From NCBI GenBank assembly GCA_949879025.1, contig CATLBO010000006.1:1-61615 (forward strand): DNA of 61,615 bases. Direction: 5' to 3'. Source of the DNA: an uncultured Hungatella sp. GTDB lineage: Bacteria; Bacillota; Clostridia; Lachnospirales; Lachnospiraceae. The translations under genes and the position numbers were made by a program. How positions within the stretch are numbered: position 1 is the stretch's first letter; each line of letters begins with the position of its first letter. Positions 25,562 through 34,684 of the stretch are shown piece after piece. The notes below the pieces were generated by a model. That model had not been told where the DNA came from and did not search any database. It saw only the letters and a list, made by a program, of their open reading frames with translations.

Positions 25562-26473
25562 ATGAAGAAACTGTGGGCAGCAGTAATGGCAGGGGTATTG
25601 GCAATAAACATTCTGACAGGATGCCCAGGCAGCGGCACCGAAAGCAAAACGGCTGCAGGTAATATGGGAGACGCCGCAAGCAGTGAAACAATACAGGAAA
25701 ATGATAAAATTGGATTAAAAGCAACTGTCGGCGGGACAAAGGATCAACCGGCAGAACTGCTGATTTTTGCGGCGGCATCCATGACGGAAACCATGACAGA
25801 AATTTCAGCCATGTATAAAGACATAAGGCCTGACGTTGAGATTATCTATACTTTTGACTCGTCAGGCACTTTAAAAACCCAGATTGAGGAAGGGGCTGAC
25901 TGTGATATCTTCATTTCCGCTTCCCAAAAGCAGATGAACCAGCTGGATATTTCCGCAGATCCTTCGATAAATACAGAGGGATTGGACTTTATTCAGGAAG
26001 GTACCAGATTTAATCTGGTGGAAAATAAGGTGGTCTTAGCAGTTCCAGACGGAAACCCGGCAGGCATTGAGGCATATGAGGATCTGGGAATGGATAAACT
26101 GAGCTTGCTTTGTATTGGCAATGAAGATGTTCCGGTGGGGGCATATTCTATGGAAATTCTGACTAGTCTTGGCATTCTGGATCAGCTGGAATCCGATTCA
26201 AAGCTTACTTATGGGTCAAATGTAAAAGAAGTGACTACCCAGGTGAAGGAGGCTTCTGTGGACTGCGGGATTATTTATGCTACAGACGCTTTTTCTGCAG
26301 GCCTGACTGTGGCGGATGAGGCGGATAAGGATCAATGCAGGCAGGTTATTTATCCTGCTGCCATTTTAAAAGGCTCAAACAATAAGGAGGAGGCTGAAAA
26401 ATTTTTGGATTACCTTACCAGGAATGAAAGCAGGGCAGTCTTTGAGGCTGCAGGATTTACTATGGCCCAGTAA
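25562..26473 (+). CDS. modA: Molybdate ABC transporter, substrate-binding lipoprotein
   Basis: A 303-residue lipoprotein with signal peptide and lipobox LTGC near residue 20, then a Ser/Thr-rich linker and the ModA fold: AELLIFAAASMTETMTEISA, TYTFDSSGTLKTQIEEGADCD and DCGIIYATDAFSAG. The serines and the Tyr/Asp positions that hold the oxyanion are in their usual places. ATG 25562 has GGAG six bases upstream; ATG 25550 is an alternative. Followed by modB and modC. Molybdate (or tungstate) is the probable ligand given the neighbours. Confidence 0.93.
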   Translation: MKKLWAAVMAGVLAINILTGCPGSGTESKTAAGNMGDAASSETIQENDKIGLKATVGGTKDQPAELLIFAAASMTETMTEISAMYKDIRPDVEIIYTFDSSGTLKTQIEEGADCDIFISASQKQMNQLDISADPSINTEGLDFIQEGTRFNLVENKVVLAVPDGNPAGIEAYEDLGMDKLSLLCIGNEDVPVGAYSMEILTSLGILDQLESDSKLTYGSNVKEVTTQVKEASVDCGIIYATDAFSAGLTVADEADKDQCRQVIYPAAILKGSNNKEEAEKFLDYLTRNESRAVFEAAGFTMAQ

Positions 26474-26589
26474 TCTTCTATGGCATTTTCAGGTTGTCCC
26501 AACACAAAGGAGCTGACGCTTTCAGCTGCCATTCCTGCTGCTGGCAGCAATTCCAAAAAATCAACTGGAAACTTAACAGGAGAATTCAT

Positions 26590-27252
26590 ATGGATTGGTA
26601 TCCTCTCTACAACTCGCTGCGGATCGCCTTGATTTCCAGCGTCATCGTGTTTTTTACAGGCATTTTTGCCGCTTACTATATTGCCAGGATGAACCGGGCG
26701 GTGAAAGGGATTCTGGATGTGGTGCTGACCCTTCCTATGGTGCTTCCGCCTACAGTGGCAGGGTATTTTCTCCTGCTGCTTTTGGGGACGAAGCGTCCTC
26801 TTGGAATCTGGTTTATGGAAAATTTCGGAATAAAGCTGGTAATGACTTGGTATTCTGGGATCTTTGCCGCCTCCGTGGTGGCATTTCCACTGATGTACAG
26901 GACGGCGAGAGGGGCCTTTGAAAGCTTTGATGAAACGCTGGCACATTCAGGCCAGACCCTGGGGCTGTCCAATACTTATATTTTCTGGCATATCCGTATG
27001 CCTGCGTGCCGTCAGGGAATTTTGGCAGGGGCGGTTTTGGCTTTTGCCAGGGCCCTGGGGGAGTACGGAGCCACCAGCATGCTGGCAGGATATACGCCTG
27101 GCAAGACGGCTACCATATCCACCACCGTGTATCAGCTGTGGCGGACAGACAATGAGGCACTGGCTTTTCAATGGGTTTTGGTGAACCTGGCTATTTCGGC
27201 GGCAGTGCTTCTAACAGTAAATATGCTGGAACGAAAAAGCAAGGGGAAGTGA
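26590..27252 (+). CDS. modB: Molybdate ABC transporter, permease
   Basis: A 220-residue inner membrane permease with five to six helices and the EAA loop (GQTLGLSNTYIFWHIRMP) that contacts the ATPase. LPMVLPPTVAGYFLLLLLG is a typical ModB segment. ATG 26590 follows ACAGGAGAA; upstream in-frame codons are not supported. The 116 bases before it after modA hold no second gene. Seven bases separate it from modC. Confidence 0.94.
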   Translation: MDWYPLYNSLRIALISSVIVFFTGIFAAYYIARMNRAVKGILDVVLTLPMVLPPTVAGYFLLLLLGTKRPLGIWFMENFGIKLVMTWYSGIFAASVVAFPLMYRTARGAFESFDETLAHSGQTLGLSNTYIFWHIRMPACRQGILAGAVLAFARALGEYGATSMLAGYTPGKTATISTTVYQLWRTDNEALAFQWVLVNLAISAAVLLTVNMLERKSKGK

Positions 27253-27259
27253 TTGTGCC

Positions 27260-28366
27260 ATGCCGTTGTATGTAGATATAGAAAAGAAGCTTAAAGATTT
27301 TTGCCTGCGCACGAAATTTGAGGCAGAACAAGAGGTCATGGGAATTCTGGGAGCGTCAGGATGCGGTAAGAGCGTGACTTTGAAATGCATAGCAGGGATC
27401 ATAAAGCCTGACAGGGGAAGGATTGTGCTTAATGGCACCACCCTGTTTGATTCGGAGAAAAATATTAATCTTGTGCCGCAGAAGCGCCATGTAGGGCTGT
27501 TGTTTCAGAATTATGCATTGTTTCCCAATATGACCGTTGAAAAGAACCTTATGGCGGCGCTTGGGCCATGGGAAAAGGATAAAAAGAAGGCCAGGGTTCA
27601 GGTGGCGGAATTTATGGACAGATTTTATCTGACAGGGATGGAAAAACGCCGGCCGTCTGAACTTTCAGGCGGACAGCAGCAGAGGGTGGCTCTGGCAAGA
27701 ATTCTATTGACAAAGCCCCGGCTTTTAATGCTGGATGAACCATTCTCTGCCTTAGACGGGTATCTTAGGTGGAGGCTGGAGCTGGAGATGATGGATGTGT
27801 TGAAAGAGTTTGGCTCCACGGTCCTGTTTGTATCCCACAGCAGAGACGAGATCTACCATCTCTGCCGCAGGGTCTGCGTTATGGAAGGCGGTACATGTGC
27901 CCCGGCGGTTTTTGTAAAATCTATGTTTGAGAACCCTAAAACTCTGGCAGCCTGCCAGCTGTCAGGCTGCAAAAATTACTCGGCAGCCAAGCCGGAGCCA
28001 AAGGAAAGCCAAGAAGGCGGCACATGGGTTTTTGCCTGTGACTGGGGAGTAAAGCTTTACTGTAAACACCCAGTTCCGAAAAATATTACCCATATCGGTG
28101 TCAGAAGCCATGCCATCCATGTGATTTCCGGGGAAAGAGAAGATAGGAAAAATGTGATGGAATGTCAGATCCGCCGGGTCGTAGAGGATGTTTCTTATAT
28201 GGTGGTTATGGTAAGCCCATTACATGGGGATTCCTGGAAAGACGGCGGACAGCTGCGCCTGGAACTGCCTAAAGAACAGTGGGAAGACTATGCCAGGCAG
28301 GAAGGGAAGGTTATCCGGATCTTTATAGACCCGGACCATATTATGCCATTAGTTTCTTCTATATAA
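27260..28366 (+). CDS. modC: Molybdate ABC transporter, ATP-binding protein
   Basis: A 368-residue ATPase. Walker A is GASGCGKS, the Q-loop VGLLFQNYALFPNMTV, the signature LSGGQQQRVALARIL, Walker B LLMLDEPFSALD and the switch His VLFVSHS. The C-terminal 120 residues form a regulatory extension related to the TOBE-like domain. It ends the molybdenum operon and is followed by an inverted repeat. Confidence 0.94.
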   Translation: MPLYVDIEKKLKDFCLRTKFEAEQEVMGILGASGCGKSVTLKCIAGIIKPDRGRIVLNGTTLFDSEKNINLVPQKRHVGLLFQNYALFPNMTVEKNLMAALGPWEKDKKKARVQVAEFMDRFYLTGMEKRRPSELSGGQQQRVALARILLTKPRLLMLDEPFSALDGYLRWRLELEMMDVLKEFGSTVLFVSHSRDEIYHLCRRVCVMEGGTCAPAVFVKSMFENPKTLAACQLSGCKNYSAAKPEPKESQEGGTWVFACDWGVKLYCKHPVPKNITHIGVRSHAIHVISGEREDRKNVMECQIRRVVEDVSYMVVMVSPLHGDSWKDGGQLRLELPKEQWEDYARQEGKVIRIFIDPDHIMPLVSSI

Positions 28367-28375
28367 ATACAGATA

Positions 28376-28406
28376 CAGCCTGCAGGGAAGATACTGCTGC
28401 AGGCTG
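28376..28406. terminator. Perfect inverted repeat between modC and the Crp/Fnr gene, probable terminator
   Basis: CAGCCTGCAG (28376-28385) pairs perfectly with CTGCAGGCTG (28397-28406). The + strand lacks a T-run after it; on the - strand the following bases TATCTGTATTTATATA are T-rich, so it more likely ends the regulator transcript. Confidence 0.5.
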
Positions 28407-28416
28407 CGGATGCGCT

Positions 28417-29076
28417 TTAAAAAGCGCTGTATTCCATTAGTTTTTTCTGATCAAGGACAGTGACATATCGGTTGCCTGTCGCAATTATTCCTTCTTTCCG
28501 CAGCTTTCCGAACATCTTTGCCACCTGGGCGCGGGAAACATTGATGAAAGAGGCGATCTCTTCCTGAGTCAGGCCGATTTTCTGCGTTTCTTTATAGTCC
28601 GCCGTATCCAGGAACAGAAGGAGGAAAGAGGCCAGACGCCCCATCAGATCTGCAATCCCCATATTTCCGGCCGTATAAGCCACCTGCCGAAGTACTTCGC
28701 CGTAATAGACGGCCAAGTCAAAACCGAGCTCAGGATTCTGCAGAAGCATTTTTTTAAGCATCTCCGGAGTGAAAGGGAGAACCTGCATATCGGTAATGCT
28801 GGAAATGCTGACTACGGAGCGGTGTTTGGGGTTAATGCAGTCCATTCCGATAAGAGTGTCTTTCTTCATAAAATCAATGATCCGTTCATTGCCGTCATTT
28901 GTGGTAATGTAAACTTTGGAAATCCCGTCTAACATATAATACATCCAGCCGCTGGTATGGCATTGGGCGCACAGGACAGAACCTCTTCGGATAGTCATGG
29001 GAGGAGGGCACATTTCCAGGAACAATGTTCTGTATTTCACAAAATTCCCCTCAAATACAAATTGAATATCACCCAT
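28417..29076 (-). CDS. Crp/Fnr family transcriptional regulator
   Basis: A 219-residue regulator with an N-terminal cyclic-nucleotide-binding-type beta barrel (about 20-135: RRGSVLCAQ, MYYMLDGISKVYI, IDFMKKDTLIGMD) and a C-terminal helix-turn-helix (KIGLTQEEIASFINVSRAQV). Two cysteines (in EMCPP and LCAQC) are near the sensor barrel, but an Fe-S cluster like Fnr is not clear. ATG 29076 follows GGAGGAT. It is divergent from the molybdenum hydroxylase operon and is the likely regulator of that operon, of the molybdenum operon upstream, or of both. Confidence 0.85.
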   Translation of the reverse strand: MGDIQFVFEGNFVKYRTLFLEMCPPPMTIRRGSVLCAQCHTSGWMYYMLDGISKVYITTNDGNERIIDFMKKDTLIGMDCINPKHRSVVSISSITDMQVLPFTPEMLKKMLLQNPELGFDLAVYYGEVLRQVAYTAGNMGIADLMGRLASFLLLFLDTADYKETQKIGLTQEEIASFINVSRAQVAKMFGKLRKEGIIATGNRYVTVLDQKKLMEYSAF

Positions 29077-29197
29077 AACCGATCCTCCAGATTCTACAAA
29101 AAAGAAAAACAAGTACCCCGAATATCGATAATATTTTAACAAAAATTAACTGAAAATGCAATGGATACATAGATGATTTTCACAAAAAAACTATATA

Positions 29198-29207
29198 TGT
29201 ATATACA
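29198..29207. promoter_or_regulatory. Palindrome, possible operator for the divergent Crp/Fnr regulator
   Basis: TGTATATACA is a perfect 10-base palindrome in the 237-base region between the regulator and the hydroxylase operon. It has the TGT...ACA frame seen in many Crp/Fnr sites, but with shorter spacing. A possible -10 (TATACA at 29270-29275) lies downstream with no good -35, which would suit activator dependence. Confidence 0.3.
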
Positions 29208-29313
29208 AAAATAATCGGGAACCTGTCGCCTCATAGATAGAAGATCCATAAGGAATCTGGTAAACTTGCTATACAATTAACCATTGGCTCACCAATAAAG
29301 AGAGGAGCATTAT

Positions 29314-29814
29314 ATGAGCAGGGATTTGACATTAAAAATCAATGGACAAACCTACGAGTTTACCATTGGACGGAGACTGGGACAGATTCCGGAATCAGAA
29401 ACGCTTTTGGAAACCCTCAGGGAGAGGATAGGGCTTACGGGAAGCAAGATGTCCTGCGGGCAGGGGGCCTGCGGCTGCTGCGCAGTGCTTATGGACGGAA
29501 AGGCAGTGGCATCCTGCATTACTCTGACAGCAGAGTGTGAGGGGAAAGAGATCATCACCATTGAGGGGCTGGGCGATCCAGTTACAGGGGAACTTGATCC
29601 CATTCAGGAGGCGTTTCTGGAGCATAATGCATTTCAATGCGGATTCTGCACTCCAGGGATTATTATTGCCGTAAAGTCATTGCTCAACGGCAATCCAAAT
29701 CCATCGGAGGATGAGATCAAAGAGGCTTTGTCAGGAAACTACTGCCGCTGCATCAGCCATTATCAGGTGATTGAAGCGGTAAAATCCGTCTTAAAGGGAG
29801 GGAAAACAGAATGA
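29314..29814 (+). CDS. Molybdenum hydroxylase, 2Fe-2S subunit
   Basis: The small iron-sulfur subunit of a xanthine dehydrogenase-family enzyme, 166 residues. The plant-type 2Fe-2S site is CGQGACGCCAVLMDG (with the fourth Cys in ASCITL), and the second, helical 2Fe-2S site is CGFCTPG ... YCRC. Length and order are those of the CoxS/XdhC/HcrC-type small subunits. It overlaps the next gene by 4 bases. The subunit passes electrons from the molybdenum site to the flavin subunit. Confidence 0.95.
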   Translation: MSRDLTLKINGQTYEFTIGRRLGQIPESETLLETLRERIGLTGSKMSCGQGACGCCAVLMDGKAVASCITLTAECEGKEIITIEGLGDPVTGELDPIQEAFLEHNAFQCGFCTPGIIIAVKSLLNGNPNPSEDEIKEALSGNYCRCISHYQVIEAVKSVLKGGKTE

Positions 29815-32102
29815 CAGAATATCGCCATATCGGAAAAGTGCGCCGCCGCCAGGATGGCCGCGCAATCGTAACAGGAAAAGCCGTTTACTGTGATGATATA
29901 AAATTCAAAAATGCCTATGTTGCCAAGGTTCTTCACAGCCCTTATCCTCATGCGGAGATTGTTTCCATTGATACTTCTGCTGCAGAAGCCCTGTCGGGAG
30001 TAAAAGGTGTGATGACCTATAAAAATGCCCCTGCATGGAAAACAGGCGTTCCCGCCCACAGGCCGGTTATGGATCAGCACCTGAGGTTTACGGGAGATCC
30101 TGTGGCAGCGGTGGCAGCGGTTTCTGCACAGATTGCAGAGGAAGCCCTGGAACTGATTAAGGTGGAATATAAGGTTCTGACTCCGGTTTTTGACGTAGAG
30201 GATGCCATTAAGCCGGGAGCGCCGGAAGTGTACCGGAAAGAAGACAACATTGAATCGAAAGGATTCCATTATGAGAACAACTGCCTTCCTCCGGGAAGCT
30301 GGTTTGAAGGCAATGACCCGCCGTTTTATAAGATCCAGGAAGGCGATGTGGCAAAGGGATTTGCGGAAAGCGACGTGGTGGTTGAAGGAAAGGTTTCCTA
30401 CACCTGGACATTCCCGGGAGCGCCGGAATCTCCTTTTATAGCGGCGGGATGGGATGATGAAACTCATGTAAGCGTGTGGGCTTCTTCTCAGGGGCCGAAC
30501 ATGGTGGCAAGGCCATTGGCAGCAACCATTGGCGCCCATATTAATGTTACCACTCCCAACGTAGGAGGAAGCTATGGCAATAAGGACGCTCTCGGATATA
30601 CGGCTATGCTGATTGTGGCGCTGGCAAAAACGGCGGGATGCACAGTAAAATATGCCATGACCAAGGAAGAACACCTGCTGGTTTATGAAAGGCGCCTTAA
30701 CAATAAATTTATGGGGAAAATCGGCATCACCAAAGACGGCATGATGCGTGCACTTCAGGGCGACTGGCTGGTAGGCACCGGCGCAGGCTCTGAGCTGACC
30801 CAGGGTCAGGTTGCTGAGGGGCTTGGCGAACTTCATCTTGCGCTGAATAAAACCCCTAACTGGGACATTACGGCAAAAGTGGTGGTTTCCAACATGATAC
30901 CAGTGGGAATCGCCAGAGGATTTGGAGGCCAGGAACTGAAAGCCTGTGCGCTTCATCTGCTGAACCGGGCGTTAAAACAGATTGATATGGACCCGGTTAC
31001 CTTCTTTAAAAAGAACTTCTGCCAGGCAGGTGATCAGTACTATTGGAGGACTGGCCACAAGTACAGCAACCCAGTGATCAATTATGATAAATGTTTTGAC
31101 GTGGCAGCTGAAAAATTCGGTTGGCATGAGAAATGGAAGGGCTGGGGAGTGCCTACCCGCATGGAAGGAAGCAAGGCATACGGCGTAGGCTTCAGCATTC
31201 ACAGCAGCGGAGATCCTCAAAGCGACGAGACATTTGCCTACGTGAGACTGGAAAACGATCAGGTAATGGTACACTGTGTTGTCTCCCAGTTCGGAAACGG
31301 CCAAAGGCTGGCCCTGGCTAAGACGGCGGCCGAGATTTTAAATGTGCCTCTGGAAAACGTTACTCTGAATGAGTCGGATACCAGAACCGATCCTGCAGAT
31401 TTCGGGGCAGCCGGTTCCCGTGAAACCATTACTGCAGGCGGCGCAGTAGGGCGGGCGGCCATGGCGGCAAAAGAGAAACTGCTGGAAGAGGCAGCTGCCA
31501 AATTAGGCTGCAAAGCAAAAGAGCTGGACACCAAAGATCTGGTGGTATTTAAGAAAGACGATCCGTCGGTCAGCCTCCCATGGATGGCAATCTGCCCCAT
31601 GTATTACTCCATTACGGGACAGGGCATGGTAGAAGGCGACTTTAACCATAACAACTGCGTTATGAACTTTGTAGAAGTGGAAGTGGATCTGGAGACAGGG
31701 CTGGCCAAGATCGTAAATGCGCTTAGCGGATCAGATGTGGGCCAAATCATCAGCCCCATTGAACTGAAAATGCAGTTTGAAGGCGGCCTAGGTTCTGCAG
31801 GCATGGATACCGGCCAGCTGGAGGAATTTGTACTGGACACCAACATTGGCCGTATTGTGACGCACAATCTCATAGATTATAAGTGGCGGCCTTTTAACGA
31901 ACTCCCCAATTTTGAAACCTCGGTTCTGGAGTCGCGCTTCCCTACAGCCAACCCGTTTGGCGCCATTGGTATCGGCGAGATTACCGGGGCAGCCGGACCG
32001 GCAGCGGTTCTTATGGCCATTGAGAATGCCATTGGCGGCGCTGAGATCAATGAATATCCTGCAACTCCGGACAAGATTCTGAAAGTACTTGGAAAAGCAT
32101 AG
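29811..32102 (+). CDS. Molybdenum hydroxylase, molybdopterin-binding catalytic subunit
   Basis: The 763-residue large subunit of a xanthine dehydrogenase-family hydroxylase. The N-terminal domain starts GKVRRRQDGRAIVTGKAVY, the family opening. VGGSYGNKDA takes the place of the usual VGGGFGGK, RGFGGQE the place of RGFGxPQ, and the catalytic Glu is in GIGEITGAAGPAA at the C-terminus. The glutamine-rich GQG loop is altered to SQFGNGQ. These changes leave the substrate open; xanthine, another purine or a different heterocycle are possible. I infer the MCD form of the cofactor from the MocA-like enzyme upstream. Its start overlaps the Fe-S subunit gene. Confidence 0.93.
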   Translation: MTEYRHIGKVRRRQDGRAIVTGKAVYCDDIKFKNAYVAKVLHSPYPHAEIVSIDTSAAEALSGVKGVMTYKNAPAWKTGVPAHRPVMDQHLRFTGDPVAAVAAVSAQIAEEALELIKVEYKVLTPVFDVEDAIKPGAPEVYRKEDNIESKGFHYENNCLPPGSWFEGNDPPFYKIQEGDVAKGFAESDVVVEGKVSYTWTFPGAPESPFIAAGWDDETHVSVWASSQGPNMVARPLAATIGAHINVTTPNVGGSYGNKDALGYTAMLIVALAKTAGCTVKYAMTKEEHLLVYERRLNNKFMGKIGITKDGMMRALQGDWLVGTGAGSELTQGQVAEGLGELHLALNKTPNWDITAKVVVSNMIPVGIARGFGGQELKACALHLLNRALKQIDMDPVTFFKKNFCQAGDQYYWRTGHKYSNPVINYDKCFDVAAEKFGWHEKWKGWGVPTRMEGSKAYGVGFSIHSSGDPQSDETFAYVRLENDQVMVHCVVSQFGNGQRLALAKTAAEILNVPLENVTLNESDTRTDPADFGAAGSRETITAGGAVGRAAMAAKEKLLEEAAAKLGCKAKELDTKDLVVFKKDDPSVSLPWMAICPMYYSITGQGMVEGDFNHNNCVMNFVEVEVDLETGLAKIVNALSGSDVGQIISPIELKMQFEGGLGSAGMDTGQLEEFVLDTNIGRIVTHNLIDYKWRPFNELPNFETSVLESRFPTANPFGAIGIGEITGAAGPAAVLMAIENAIGGAEINEYPATPDKILKVLGKA

Positions 32103-32114
32103 GAGGTCAGTGGA

Positions 32115-34466
32115 ATGAAAAATTTTGAACATATCAATGCAGAAAGCTTTGAAGCAGCGGCAAGCGGGCTGACTTCCTATAAGAATGCCCGTCCAATTGC
32201 AGGAGGAACGGATCTGGTAGGCGCGCTGAAGGAGAAGATCCTTCCGGATTACCCAGAAGCGGTTATCAACTTAAAGACCATTCCCGGATCTGCCTATATT
32301 CATGACGAAGGCGATAAAATCACAGTTGGCGCATTGACAAAATTAAGAGATGTGGAAGAGGCAGACGCATTTAAGGGAGAACTGAAGGCAGTTGCAGAGG
32401 CAGCCCGCAGCGTTGCCACCCCTATTGTCCGCAATGCGGCAACCATTGGCGGCAACCTTTGCCAAGATGTGCGCTGCTGGTATTACCGTTATCCCGACTC
32501 TGTAGGCGGCCGCCTTGTGTGTGCAAGAAAAGGCGGGGATCAGTGCTACGCCGTTCAGGGGCGGAACCAGTATCATTCCATTATGGGCGGCATGAAAGCC
32601 GGAAAGACCCCCTGCACCCTGGAATGCCCGGCAGGAACCGATATTCCGGCATATATGGAGAAAATCCGTGAAAATGACTGGGACGGCGCAGCAGAAATTA
32701 TTATGGAAGCAAATCCCATGCCTATGCTGACTTCCAGAGTCTGCCCTCACACTTGCCAAAGCGCCTGCAATCAGTGCGCTTATGGTGACTCTGTAAGCAT
32801 TCATTCTGTAGAGCGTACTCTTGGAGACTACATTCTGGACCATGCACAGCGGTTCTATCAGGCTCCGGCAGAGACAACCGGAAAAAAGGCGGCAATCATC
32901 GGCGGCGGCCCGGCAGGACTTACGGCTGCATATTACTTGAGAAAGGCCGGACATGAAGTAACGGTATATGAAAAGATGGAAGAAGCAGGCGGGGTTCTTA
33001 TGTATGGAATTCCGGAGTACAGGCTGCCTAAGCATTATGTGCGTGATCTGGTTAAAGCTCTGGCTGGTATGGGAATTTTATTTAAGACCAATACAGAGAT
33101 TGGAAAAGGCCTGTCGCTGGAGGAGGTAAAGGAGGCTAATGACACGGTATTTTTAGATACTGGCGCATGGAAGCAGCCTATTCTTGGTTTTGACGGAGAG
33201 AATCTGACGCAGTTCGGACTGAATTTCCTGGTGGAAGTGAAGCAGTTTATGAGTAGGCAGATCGGCAGGGAAGTCCTGGTCTGCGGCGGTGGAAATGTGG
33301 CTATGGACGTGGCGCTGACAGCAGTACGCCTAGGCGCCCAGAAGGTAAAGCTGGTCTGTCTGGAGCAGCGTGAGGACATGCCTGCGTCTGCAGAAGAAAT
33401 TGCCAGAGCCCAGGAAGAAGGCGTTGAGATTTTCAACGGCTGGGGCTTAAAACAGGTTCTCACAGATGGTGACGGCAAGGTTACAGGCTTAAAGAGTGTA
33501 AAATGTGTATCCGTCATGGACAAAGAAGGGCATTTTAACCCGGTTTATTCCGACGAAACTCAGGTATTTGATTCCGACTGCATTATTTTGGCTACAGGCC
33601 AGAAGGTGGATACAGACTTTTTAGGCCACAAGTATAAAGAGGAGCTGAAAAATGCAAAAGGCTTGATTCAGGTAGGAGAGCATAAGGATACCAGGGCGCC
33701 AGGCATCTATGCAGGCGGAGATGCGGCATCAGGGCCGTCAGTGGCCATTAAGGCAATCAGGGACGGCGGTATAGCAGCCAGAAGCATGAGCAGATATATG
33801 GGATTCCCTCTGGAAGAAAGAACCAGAAAGGAAGGGTTCTTAAAATTTGATGCAGAAAGAGTGAGAAATACTGCTGCCTGTGTTGAAAAGGACACTCCGG
33901 CAGGGCTCAGGAGCCTGGAACGGGAAGATTCTGACAGCCTGACAGCCCAAGAGGCAAAGGAAGAGGCAGGGCGCTGCATGAACTGCGGCTGCTATTCGGT
34001 CAATGCGTCGGATATGGCTAATGTGATGGTGGCTTTGGATGCAGTGGTAAAGACAACGGCCCATGAATTCAAAGCAGAAGAATTCTTTGGAAACATGGAT
34101 GCAGCCGGTATCTTGGAGCCAGGCGAACTAGTAACAGAGATTTCCATCCCTAAATTTGCCGGATACCGTACAGGGTATCTGAAAATGCGCCTGCGAGAGG
34201 CCATTGACTTTGCGGTGACCGCTCTGGCATATGCTTATAAAGAAGAAAACGGCGTCATAACAGATGCCCGCCTGGCGGCAGGAGGAATTGCCCCCATACC
34301 AGTCCGGCTTACAGAGGCGGAAAAGATGATAATCGGAAAAGAGAAATCAAAAGGACTGGCAGAGGCAGCATTTGCGCAGGCCATGAAAGATGCAGTCCCC
34401 ATGAGGGAAAACAGCTACAAGATGCAGGAACTGAAGACTCAGCTGATACGCTCTCTGGAACTGTAA
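32115..34466 (+). CDS. Molybdenum hydroxylase FAD subunit interrupted by a GltD/NfnB-like NAD(P)H oxidoreductase module
   Basis: A 783-residue chimaera. Residues 1-158 are the first half of a CoxM/XdhB-type FAD subunit (PIAGGTDLVG, ATIGGNLCQDVRCWYY). Residues about 160-618 are a complete GltD-like module: Fe-S cysteines in CTLECPAGTDIP and CPHTCQSACNQC, FAD site IIGGGPAGLTAAYYL (261-275), YGIPEYRLP, NAD(P) site CGGGNVAMDVALTA (390-403) and ATGQKVDTDFL and YAGGDAASGPS at the end. Residues about 621-783 continue the FAD subunit (CMNCGCYSVNASDMANVMVA to AAGGIAPIPVRLTEAE). It is thus one polypeptide with two flavins and probable 4Fe-4S clusters. The layout suggests electrons pass between the hydroxylase and NAD(P)H through an NfnB-like unit; bifurcation is possible but not shown. 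Confidence 0.9.
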   Translation: MKNFEHINAESFEAAASGLTSYKNARPIAGGTDLVGALKEKILPDYPEAVINLKTIPGSAYIHDEGDKITVGALTKLRDVEEADAFKGELKAVAEAARSVATPIVRNAATIGGNLCQDVRCWYYRYPDSVGGRLVCARKGGDQCYAVQGRNQYHSIMGGMKAGKTPCTLECPAGTDIPAYMEKIRENDWDGAAEIIMEANPMPMLTSRVCPHTCQSACNQCAYGDSVSIHSVERTLGDYILDHAQRFYQAPAETTGKKAAIIGGGPAGLTAAYYLRKAGHEVTVYEKMEEAGGVLMYGIPEYRLPKHYVRDLVKALAGMGILFKTNTEIGKGLSLEEVKEANDTVFLDTGAWKQPILGFDGENLTQFGLNFLVEVKQFMSRQIGREVLVCGGGNVAMDVALTAVRLGAQKVKLVCLEQREDMPASAEEIARAQEEGVEIFNGWGLKQVLTDGDGKVTGLKSVKCVSVMDKEGHFNPVYSDETQVFDSDCIILATGQKVDTDFLGHKYKEELKNAKGLIQVGEHKDTRAPGIYAGGDAASGPSVAIKAIRDGGIAARSMSRYMGFPLEERTRKEGFLKFDAERVRNTAACVEKDTPAGLRSLEREDSDSLTAQEAKEEAGRCMNCGCYSVNASDMANVMVALDAVVKTTAHEFKAEEFFGNMDAAGILEPGELVTEISIPKFAGYRTGYLKMRLREAIDFAVTALAYAYKEENGVITDARLAAGGIAPIPVRLTEAEKMIIGKEKSKGLAEAAFAQAMKDAVPMRENSYKMQELKTQLIRSLEL

Positions 34467-34556
34467 AAAGTGATTAAAAACTGTTATACATAAGATTCCC
34501 CCGTACTGTGAAAGATGATTTCAAAGTCTTTTTCCTGATTCCGGAAAATACCCAAT

Positions 34557-34589
34557 GGCTGGGCATGTCTCAAAAGTGCACGCCCAGCC
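34557..34589. repeat. Inverted repeat between the chimaera gene and its paralogue
   Basis: GGCTGGGC (34557-34564) pairs with GCCCAGCC (34582-34589) across a 17-base loop. No T-run follows on the + strand, so it may be an mRNA stability or processing element in the 218-base gap rather than a terminator. Confidence 0.45.
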
Positions 34590-34684
34590 TGGAAGAAAAT
34601 CAGCCCAGGAATCAGGCGCCGGCAAGACAGCCAGTGTAGCGATAAACAGTGCAGGGGGATTTATAATAAGAAAGAGTGGGAAAC

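Noticed and set aside
29763-30956. Long antisense open frame (397 residues, - strand) across the hydroxylase genes
   Set aside because: It is opposite to two clearly coding genes with strong family motifs and has a His/Arg/Cys-rich composition typical of antisense shadows; no ribosome binding site.
32343-33035. Antisense frame of 230 residues (- strand)
   Set aside because: Opposite to the FAD/GltD chimaera; cysteine- and histidine-rich shadow.
34676-34684. GTG at 34676 as the start of the degenerate paralogue
   Set aside because: It sits within the only candidate ribosome binding sequence; ATG 34685 was preferred, though the case is weak.
34467-34684. Terminator between the chimaera and its paralogue
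   Set aside because: The inverted repeat has no T-run on the + strand, so the two genes may still be one transcript.
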